A stretch of 8,583 nt of DNA from Streptosporangiaceae bacterium (GTDB lineage: Bacteria; Actinomycetota; Actinomycetes; Streptosporangiales; Streptosporangiaceae). The translations under genes and the position numbers were made by a program. Shown here one piece after another: positions 1-4,919 of the stretch. The first letter of the stretch is position 1. Each line of letters begins with the position of its first letter. The stretch spans positions 1 to 8,583 of the forward strand of contig JASHQP010000205.1 in assembly GCA_030039095.1 (NCBI GenBank), read 5' to 3'. The notes beneath the pieces are model-generated. The model was not told the origin of the DNA, did no database searches, and worked only from the letters and a program-made list of their open reading frames with translations.

Positions 1-221
1 CCCGCTCCGGCGGCGCGCTGGCCCGGGATGGCGTGCGGGACCTGCGCCCGGTCACCCTGGGCCAGGTGCTCGCCGGCGCGCACCCGGGCCGCCGCAGCCG
101 CGACGAGCTCACCGTGTACGCGCCGGCTGGCCTGCCCTGGCAGGATCTCGCGGCCGCCTGGATCGTGTACCGGGCCGCGGTCGCCCAAGGGCGGGGCGTG
201 GACCTTGACCTGCTGGCCTGA
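1..221 (+). CDS. Ornithine cyclodeaminase / mu-crystallin family protein, C-terminal end only
   Basis: The reading frame is open from base 3 and stops with TGA at 219-221, so about 72 C-terminal residues are visible and the start lies outside the window. The segment reading DLRPVTLGQVLAG, then RDELTVYAPAGLPWQDLAAAWIVYRAA, matches the typical C-terminus of this NAD(P)-dependent family: a 'LGEVLAG' stretch, then 'DEITLF.S.GLA.QDLAAA..VY..A'. Members act on ornithine (to proline and ammonia), on alanine, or on cyclic imines and siderophore precursors, so the substrate cannot be assigned from this end. The NAD-binding motif and catalytic residues lie upstream and are not visible. GTG 33 is an internal codon, not a start. 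A hairpin at 287-305 probably ends the transcript. The family call is good; the function is open. Confidence 0.75.
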   Translation, partial: RSGGALARDGVRDLRPVTLGQVLAGAHPGRRSRDELTVYAPAGLPWQDLAAAWIVYRAAVAQGRGVDLDLLA

Positions 222-286
222 CGTGCTGCGTCGCCCCTGCAGACGCAGCGCGGCCGGGCCGCCGTGGTGACGGTCCTCCTCCGGCA

Positions 287-305
287 GCCAGGCGTTCTGC
301 CTGGC
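287..305 (+). terminator. Candidate terminator hairpin downstream of the cyclodeaminase-family gene
   Basis: GCCAGGC (287-293) and GCCTGGC (299-305) are perfect 7-bp inverted arms around a 5-base loop (GTTCT), 65 bases after the stop at 221. No T-run follows, which is common for actinobacterial terminators. Position and symmetry support a termination role; this is inferred. Confidence 0.45.
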
Positions 306-344
306 GGATCTAGCCTCGGGAACGGCTCCGGCAGCGAGATGGTT

Positions 345-372
345 CGGCAGAGCCCAATCGGCAGAGCCCAAT
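345..372. repeat. Perfect 14-bp tandem duplication
   Basis: CGGCAGAGCCCAAT occurs at 345-358 and again, directly abutting, at 359-372. It lies in the non-coding gap between the cyclodeaminase-family gene and the L,D-transpeptidase gene. Two units are too few to call a functional array; a replication-slippage duplication is the simplest explanation. Confidence 0.8.
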
Positions 373-504
373 GGGCGTTACCAGGACCGGGAATGGCGGC
401 GGCGCTGGTGTGACGGTTTGGTGCCGATCGGTCGCCGGCCGGCGTGGCTCGGGATCTGCGCAGAAGACGCCGCGTACTGTACAGCCGCCCGGCCGGAAGG
501 GTGC

Positions 505-534
505 CGCAACCCCACGTCTGGGTAAAACGTCTAC
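505..534 (+). promoter_or_regulatory. Possible ECF (SigE-like) promoter for the L,D-transpeptidase gene
   Basis: CGCAACCC (505-512) followed by CGTCTAC (528-534), with 18 bases between GCAAC and GTCTA, resembles the 'GAAC ... CGTCT' pattern of Streptomyces SigE cell-envelope-stress promoters. It lies ~85 bases before the ATG at 620. The -35 match is imperfect (GCAAC rather than GGAAC) and the spacer slightly long. The biology fits because L,D-transpeptidases remodel the wall, but this is an inference from short motifs. Confidence 0.25.
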
Positions 535-619
535 AAAGCACCAGCGGGAATGGACTGCGCCAAAGCGCTCCTCTTCCGGGGACATCGGGCGCGGGACGGG
601 CACGGTAAAGGGGAGCGAC

Positions 620-1384
620 ATGAGGCACACGGCGGTGCGGTGGCTGTTCGCCCTTGGGGCCCTGGTTGCGGCCGGGGCACTGGTGTTCGGTCAGGTCGGG
701 GCGGCGGGAGCCAGCCCGTCCCGCTCGGCGGCCGCGGCCCGCGCGTCCACCCCGGCGTACGTTCCGCCCGGGCGGATCCTGTCCCTGGGGATGCACGGCC
801 CGGCGGTGCGCAGGCTGCAGGTCCGGCTGGCGGCGCTGAAGTACTACCCGGGCCCGATCGACGGCCAGTTCGGGCTGGACACGCTCGAGGCGGTCTGGGC
901 GTTCAAGGAGACCCAGGGGCTCATCATCAACAGCGCGAACCAGGATCAGGTGTCCCGCGCGGCCGAGCGCGCGCTCGTGGATCCCCGCGCCCCCAAGGTC
1001 CTCGTCCCGCACGGCGGCGCGACGCGGATCGAGGTCAACATGGGCGACGAGGTCCTGGTGCTGTACAAGAACCACAAGGTGGACCTGATCAGCCACGTGT
1101 CCACCGGGGCCGGGTGCCTGCCCGGGCAGGGCTGCGGCTGGAATACGCCGACCGGGAATTACCACGCGCTGTCGTTCCTGCCGGGATGGGTCACCGTGCC
1201 GCTCGGGGAAATGTACAACCCGGTCTTCTTCATCGGCACGCTGTACGCCATTCACGGGGAATGGAACTCCAGCGTTCCCTGGTACCCGGACTCGCACGGC
1301 TGCGTCCGCATCCCTTACGACACCGCGACGTTCTTCCACAAGCTGTTCACGGTCCCCGGCACCCCCATCTACATCAGGAACTAG
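620..1384 (+). CDS. Secreted L,D-transpeptidase (YkuD domain) with N-terminal peptidoglycan-binding domain
   Basis: This 254-residue protein forms 3->3 cross-links in peptidoglycan, or anchors proteins to it, outside the membrane. Residues 1-31 are a signal peptide (basic MRHTAVR, hydrophobic core, cleavage near GAAGA-S). Residues ~53-105 are a PG_binding_1 domain (LSLGMHGPAVRRLQVRL, then YYPGPIDGQFGLDT). Residues ~127-252 are the YkuD catalytic domain, with STG, TPTGNYHA, IHGEW and the active-site motif SHGCVRI (His226, Cys228). ATG 620 is chosen because AAAGGGGAG (607-615) sits just upstream and the signal peptide begins there; the frame is open back to 371, but that part has no protein-like features. 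C166 and C172 flank a small loop near the active site. It lacks the Ig-like domains of mycobacterial Ldt proteins. It appears monocistronic. The enzyme class is certain; the physiological partner is unknown. Confidence 0.93.
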   Translation: MRHTAVRWLFALGALVAAGALVFGQVGAAGASPSRSAAAARASTPAYVPPGRILSLGMHGPAVRRLQVRLAALKYYPGPIDGQFGLDTLEAVWAFKETQGLIINSANQDQVSRAAERALVDPRAPKVLVPHGGATRIEVNMGDEVLVLYKNHKVDLISHVSTGAGCLPGQGCGWNTPTGNYHALSFLPGWVTVPLGEMYNPVFFIGTLYAIHGEWNSSVPWYPDSHGCVRIPYDTATFFHKLFTVPGTPIYIRN

Positions 1385-1489
1385 CCGACCATCTAGACCC
1401 CGGTGTCTGCCGCGCCTCCCCTGTGTTTCTGTTTTCGGTTTCAGCGCACGCCCGGTGCCATATATAGACGTCATGCTGGGTCGAGCGAC

Positions 1490-1630
1490 TCGGTTGCGGC
1501 GTGCCGCGTCTGCTTCGTCGCCGACGGGACTATCGTCGAGGAAGCCCCGCCGTCCGAGCTGTTCACCGAGCCAAAGGACGAGCGCACCCAGAGATTCCTG
1601 CGCCGGATCGTCGAGGCCGGCCGCCTATAA
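1490..1630 (+). pseudogene. C-terminal remnant of a polar amino acid ABC transporter ATPase (GlnQ-type)
   Basis: From about Ser at 1490 to the TAA at 1628-1630 the translation matches the end of GlnQ-like ATPases: RVCFVADGTIVEE, PPSELF, then ERTQRFLRRIVEAG. In intact genes this follows 'THEM.FA..VAD' and some 200 residues carrying Walker A, signature and Walker B motifs. None of those is present: before 1490 the frame turns into unrelated sequence (reading back to GTG 1403, Cys/Phe-rich and atypical), only ~105 bases after the preceding gene's stop. About 47 residues survive. This looks like the scar of a deletion or rearrangement that removed an amino acid importer. The 75-codon ORF from 1403 has no clear ribosome binding site and is unlikely to be a working gene. 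The long inverted repeat directly downstream may be related. Confidence 0.65.
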
Positions 1631-1645
1631 CCGGCATGGTTGGGC

Positions 1646-1710
1646 TAGCGGGGAATCCTGTCAGCCGTATTTGCCGACGCGATTCCCCGCACTGACAGGA
1701 TTCCCCGTTA
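1646..1710. repeat. Long inverted repeat with a competing second hairpin; probable bidirectional terminator
   Basis: CGGGGAATCCTGTCAG (1649-1664) is perfectly repeated in inverse at 1692-1707. Continuing outward through one G:T wobble gives a 19-bp stem (1646-1664 with 1692-1710) around a 27-base loop. Inside the loop, GATTCCCCGC (1681-1690) is perfectly complementary to GCGGGGAATC (1648-1657), so the left arm can form either of two mutually exclusive hairpins. The element sits between the end of the ATPase remnant (+) and the end of the monooxygenase gene (-), and its right arm includes the monooxygenase stop codon (1708-1710). Bidirectional transcription termination is the simplest role. 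A decayed mobile or REP-like element is the alternative. Confidence 0.75.
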
Positions 1711-3303
1711 CTTCCAGGCGGCGCCGACGGCCCGGCGCAGCACCGCGGCGGCGTCGGCGGGCGGGGTGTCCGCCGTCCAGGCGACGTGCTGGTCCGGCCG
1801 GACCAGGATGAGGCGCCGGCCGTAGGCCGCCCGCTGCCCCTCACAGGTGTCCGTGATCACTCGCAGCGGTATGCGCAGCTCACCGGCTGCCGCCTGGAAC
1901 GCGGCGCCGGCCTGATCCGTGCCGAGCGTGACCAGGGTGAAGCCGCCGGCCAGCCGCTCGAAGACGTTGCGGCCCGAGGACAGCGCCGCGGGCGCGAGGT
2001 GGTGCCCGGGGCGCGCCTCGAACGTGTGCCCGCCGCGCACGCCGCCCGCCGAGCCTGGGTCCGCCCATACGATCGGCGAGCCTTCATAGTGCGGTTCGTA
2101 TGACGCGGGGGGCACCTCACCCGAGGTCCGGGCGCCCCACGCCCGCTCGAACTCGCCGCGGTCTCGCCGCGGGCTGTAGCGCTCCAGGAACGCGCGGTCG
2201 TCGGCGATGCCCCGCGTGATCGCCTCGCCGGTCCCGGCGAACACCGGGTGGCGCTCCAGCGTGTAGCTGTCGAGCAGGCCGGGACCGCCCCAGCCGTGCA
2301 GCACGGCGGCCAGCTTCCAGCCGAGGTTCACCGCGTCCTCGAAGCCGGTGTTCAGGCCGTGCCCGCCGTAGGGAGGGTGGCTGTGCGCCGCGTCGCCCGC
2401 GATGAACACGCGGCCCTGGCGGCAGCGGTCGGCGATGTCGATGCGCAGGTCCCAGAACCCGACGTGCCCAAAGTCGCATGCCACGCGGGAGCCGGCGGCG
2501 CGATCGATCAGCGCATGTGCGTCGAGGTTCGCCGCCGTCGCGTCCTTGGGCACGGGCGCGTGGAAGAACCACGTCTCGGCGGGGTCGACCCGGCCGAAGA
2601 ACCACCAGTAGCCGTTCAGCTCGGGCCGCAGCACCCGGTAGGTGGTCCGCGGCGGGAACCGCTCCAGCAGCTTGTCCAGCTCCGGCGCGCGGAAGACCGC
2701 GAGCACCATGCGCTGGTCGAAGTCGGCTCCCCGGCCGGCGATGCCAGCCTGCTCGCGCACGCGTGAATGGGCGCCGTCGCAGCCGACGAGGTACTGGCCC
2801 TCGATCTCGCACCGCCCGGTGCCGGAGGTTTCCAGCGCGGTCACGCGCACGGCGGCGGCGTCCTGGCGCACGTTGTCGGCGGTCCAGCCGAAAAGCGTCT
2901 TTACGGCGCCGAGCGCGCTGAGCCGGGTGCGCAGCACCGATTCGGTCAGGTACTGCGGTAGCCGCTCGCTGCGCTGGTAGTAGAAGTCGGCGACCGTCTC
3001 CCGCCCGGCCGGGGCGTACCAGTACTCGCCCGCCAGGTTCTGATAGGCGGTGATGCCCCCGACCGGGAAGCTGGGCGGCATGAGCCGCGCCGCGCGCAGT
3101 TCGTCGGCGCAATCCCAGTAGTAGAAGTGCTCCAGCGTGCGCGCGGTGAGGTTCTGCCCGCGCGGGATCGCCGAAGGCTGTGCCTGGCGCTCGACAAGCA
3201 CGCAGGAGATCCCCGCCTTGCCGAGCGTCACCGCCAGCGCCAGCCCGACCGGCCCGCCACCCACGATCACGACCGACGTGCGAATCCGCTGCGGCCCGCC
3301 CAT
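1708..3303 (-). CDS. FAD-dependent monooxygenase (class A aromatic-hydroxylase type)
   Basis: The 531-residue product is a single-component NAD(P)H-dependent flavoprotein hydroxylase of the FAD_binding_3 (PHBH/phenol hydroxylase/UbiH-like) family. Motifs in order: the dinucleotide fold VVIVGGGPVG (GxGxxG at 15-20) with the ribose-binding acid in VLVER (Glu38); the DG motif CDGAHSRVRE at Asp176-Gly177; and the GD motif FIAGDAAHSHPPYGGHGLN at Gly303-Asp304, which contacts FAD ribose. Residues ~400-531 form the thioredoxin-like C-terminal extension of phenol-hydroxylase-type members. Length is normal for the family. ATG 3303 gives the usual short lead into the Rossmann fold, though no strong ribosome binding site precedes it. 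The gene diverges from a secreted hydrolase across 130 bases. Members hydroxylate aromatics in catabolism, polyketide tailoring or antibiotic inactivation; the substrate is not predictable here. Confidence 0.9.
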   Translation of the reverse strand: MGGPQRIRTSVVIVGGGPVGLALAVTLGKAGISCVLVERQAQPSAIPRGQNLTARTLEHFYYWDCADELRAARLMPPSFPVGGITAYQNLAGEYWYAPAGRETVADFYYQRSERLPQYLTESVLRTRLSALGAVKTLFGWTADNVRQDAAAVRVTALETSGTGRCEIEGQYLVGCDGAHSRVREQAGIAGRGADFDQRMVLAVFRAPELDKLLERFPPRTTYRVLRPELNGYWWFFGRVDPAETWFFHAPVPKDATAANLDAHALIDRAAGSRVACDFGHVGFWDLRIDIADRCRQGRVFIAGDAAHSHPPYGGHGLNTGFEDAVNLGWKLAAVLHGWGGPGLLDSYTLERHPVFAGTGEAITRGIADDRAFLERYSPRRDRGEFERAWGARTSGEVPPASYEPHYEGSPIVWADPGSAGGVRGGHTFEARPGHHLAPAALSSGRNVFERLAGGFTLVTLGTDQAGAAFQAAAGELRIPLRVITDTCEGQRAAYGRRLILVRPDQHVAWTADTPPADAAAVLRRAVGAAWK

Positions 3304-3378
3304 GGCACAAGAGCCTATAGAGCCGAATTATCTGACAACACGTTGAAATGCGGACTGTTCAGGCGAGCGGTTCCGGTC

Positions 3379-3384
3379 TAGAGT
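3379..3384 (+). promoter_or_regulatory. Candidate -10 element for the secreted hydrolase gene
   Basis: TAGAGT fits the actinobacterial TAGRRT -10 pattern and lies 49 bases before the ATG at 3434, implying a 5' leader of roughly 40 bases. At 17-base spacing the -35 position reads TGTTCA (3356-3361), a poor match. TTGAAA at 3343-3348 is a better hexamer but is too far upstream. Weak evidence from one short motif. Confidence 0.25.
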
Positions 3385-3433
3385 CCCGGTCAACGTGCCC
3401 ATTATCATGTCATTGCGCACTGGAGCGTGAATC

Positions 3434-4876
3434 ATGCGGCGTATCTGGAGATACCCGGCCATTGTGAGCTGCGCAGCGCTGCTTGTCCTTGGCCTGGCCT
3501 CGGTGGCGCCGTCGCTCGCGGGCACCCGGCCGGGCTCCTGTGCTGCCACGACCGCGCGCACGCTGACCGGCACGCTGGCCGACGGCGCGACGTACGAGAT
3601 CCAGGTGCCGGCGAACTGGAACTGCACGCTGTTCCTGTACAGCCACGGGTACGTGGTGCCCGGGTCGGCGAACCCGGCGCAGGATGTCGGCGACCCGGTG
3701 ACCGGGGCCTGGCTGCTCGGCCACGGCTACGCGCTGGCCGGGTCGTCGTACGCGTCGACCGGGTGGGCGATCCAGCAGGCGCTGACCGACCAGATCGCCA
3801 CGCTGAACGTGTTCGACCAGCAGGTTGGCACGCCGTCGCAGACGATCGCGTGGGGTCATTCGCTCGGCGGCATCATCACCGCCGGCCTGATCCAGGACTA
3901 CCCGAACCGGTTCAGCGCCGCGCTGCCGATGTGCGGTGTGCTGTCCGGCGGCGTCGCCACGTGGAACACGGCGCTCGACTCCGAGGTCGCGTTCCAGCAG
4001 CTGATCGACCCGTCGGCGCAGGTCGTGAACATCACCGACCCGGGTGCGAACCTGGCCGGGGCGGAACAGGCGGCCGCGGCGGCGCAGCAGACCGCGCAGG
4101 GCCGGGCCCGGCTCGCGCTGGCCGCGGCGCTCGGTGACATACCGGGCTGGTTCACCCCGCTGTCGGCGGAGCCCGCGCCCAGCGACTACACCGCGCAGGA
4201 GGCCAACCAGTACCTGTGGGACACCGAGGTCGACTTCCCGTTCGTGTTCGACTTCCGCGCCGAGCTCGAGGCGCGCGCGGGCGGCAACCCGTCCTGGACC
4301 ACCGGGGTGAACTTCTTCAGCCAGCTGGCCCGCTCGGCCGACCTGCGCGAGGTCGTCGCGCTGTACCGGGCCGCGGGCCTGAACCTGGGCGCCGACCTGG
4401 CCCGGCTGAACAGCGCGTCACGCGTCGCCGCCGACCCGGCCGCGGTCAGCTACCTGGCGAAGTACATCAGCTTCGACGGGCGCATCTCGGTACCGGTGCT
4501 GACCATGCACACCACCGGCGACGGGCTCGTGGTCCCGGAGAACGAGCAGGCCTACGCCAGCGTCGTGCAGCAGGCCGGCAACGGCCGGCTGCTGCGGCAG
4601 ATCTTCGTCAGCCGGGCCGGGCACTGCGCCTTCACTCCCGCGGAGACGATCACCGCCGCGCAAATCCTGCTCAGCCGCCTCGCCACCGGTCACTGGAACG
4701 ATCAGGCACTCCAGCCAACCACCCTGAACGCTGACGCCTCGGAGCTGGGCTCGGCCTACAACATCTACTCGTCCGGCGGGCCGGTCGTCGCCACCGCGCC
4801 GGAGTTCGTCAGCTACCGTCCCTACCCATACCTGCGCCCGTTCGACCTCGCTGGCTACTGGGGCGGCGCCCGCTAG
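3434..4876 (+). CDS. Secreted alpha/beta hydrolase with enlarged lid domain, substrate unknown
   Basis: The 480-residue product starts at ATG 3434, eight bases after GGAG (3422-3425). Residues 1-29 are a signal peptide (MRRIWRYP, then a hydrophobic core, cleavage near SLA-G), so it acts outside the cell. An alpha/beta hydrolase core follows: the oxyanion-hole strand LFLYSHGY (~66-73), the nucleophile elbow WGHSLGGI with Ser143, the acid in TTGDGLVVPE (Asp363) and the base in RAGHCAF (His397), a complete catalytic triad. The 220 residues between Ser143 and Asp363 far exceed a simple fold and imply a large, mostly helical lid rich in Ala and Gln around 210-235. The predicted mature protein has four cysteines (36, 64, 167, 398), which could form disulfides. 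It may be an esterase, lipase or peptidase; the sequence does not decide. It diverges from the monooxygenase and converges on the FHA-ABC transporter. Confidence 0.87.
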   Translation: MRRIWRYPAIVSCAALLVLGLASVAPSLAGTRPGSCAATTARTLTGTLADGATYEIQVPANWNCTLFLYSHGYVVPGSANPAQDVGDPVTGAWLLGHGYALAGSSYASTGWAIQQALTDQIATLNVFDQQVGTPSQTIAWGHSLGGIITAGLIQDYPNRFSAALPMCGVLSGGVATWNTALDSEVAFQQLIDPSAQVVNITDPGANLAGAEQAAAAAQQTAQGRARLALAAALGDIPGWFTPLSAEPAPSDYTAQEANQYLWDTEVDFPFVFDFRAELEARAGGNPSWTTGVNFFSQLARSADLREVVALYRAAGLNLGADLARLNSASRVAADPAAVSYLAKYISFDGRISVPVLTMHTTGDGLVVPENEQAYASVVQQAGNGRLLRQIFVSRAGHCAFTPAETITAAQILLSRLATGHWNDQALQPTTLNADASELGSAYNIYSSGGPVVATAPEFVSYRPYPYLRPFDLAGYWGGAR

Positions 4877-4890
4877 CCACGTCGGTTAGC
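4872..4890. terminator. Candidate bidirectional terminator between convergent hydrolase and transporter genes
   Basis: GCTAGCC (4872-4878) and GGTTAGC (4884-4890) pair over seven bases (one G:U wobble) around a 5-base loop. The hairpin overlaps the TAG of the hydrolase (4874-4876) and lies 30 bases beyond the transporter's stop on the other strand. A second, weaker GC-rich hairpin (4904-4908 with 4923-4927) is adjacent. No T-run is present. The role is inferred from position. Confidence 0.4.
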
Positions 4891-4919
4891 CCTGCTGCCG
4901 GGGGCCGCTTCCTGTCGTG

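Larger units (their letters stand above)
222..619. other. Non-coding gap of ~400 bases upstream of the L,D-transpeptidase gene
   Basis: No ORF here resembles a known protein. The stretch holds the hairpin at 287-305, the 14-bp tandem repeat at 345-372, a 12-bp perfect palindrome CGCCGGCCGGCG at 433-444, and a possible ECF-sigma promoter at 505-534. The frame of the downstream gene stays open back to ATG 371, but the translated segment is a low-complexity Arg/Gly/Ser/Thr-rich string that would precede the signal peptide, so it is treated as leader rather than coding. At ~400 bases it is long enough to hold a structured 5' leader, but I recognise no riboswitch class. Confidence 0.5.

Noticed and set aside
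433..444. 12-bp palindrome CGCCGGCCGGCG as an operator
   Set aside because: It is made only of G and C in a GC-rich region, where such palindromes are frequent, and no promoter element is adjacent.
371..619. In-frame upstream extension of the L,D-transpeptidase gene to an ATG at 371
   Set aside because: It would put ~83 Arg/Gly/Ser/Thr-rich residues before an obvious signal peptide. ATG 620 has a good ribosome binding site and begins exactly at the signal peptide.
222..619. c-di-AMP (ydaO-type) riboswitch upstream of the wall-remodelling gene
   Set aside because: Such riboswitches occur before some actinobacterial wall hydrolase genes, but I could not find the conserved core here by eye. 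A covariance-model search would settle it.
310..630. 106-codon minus-strand ORF in the gap before the L,D-transpeptidase gene
   Set aside because: The product has no recognisable motif, and long open frames arise by chance on both strands at this GC content.
1461..1468. TATATAGA as a promoter -10 before the ATPase remnant
   Set aside because: It is striking in GC-rich DNA, but no -35 lies 16-18 bases upstream and no intact gene lies downstream.
1403..1489. N-terminal part of the 75-codon ORF as a genuine small protein start
   Set aside because: There is no clear ribosome binding site at GTG 1403, and the Cys/Phe-rich start is unrelated to the ATPase-like end, so only 1490-1630 is treated as gene-derived.
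1646..1710. Inverted repeat as the ends of a complete insertion sequence
   Set aside because: The arms are only 27 bases apart, with no transposase between them and no clear target-site duplication outside.
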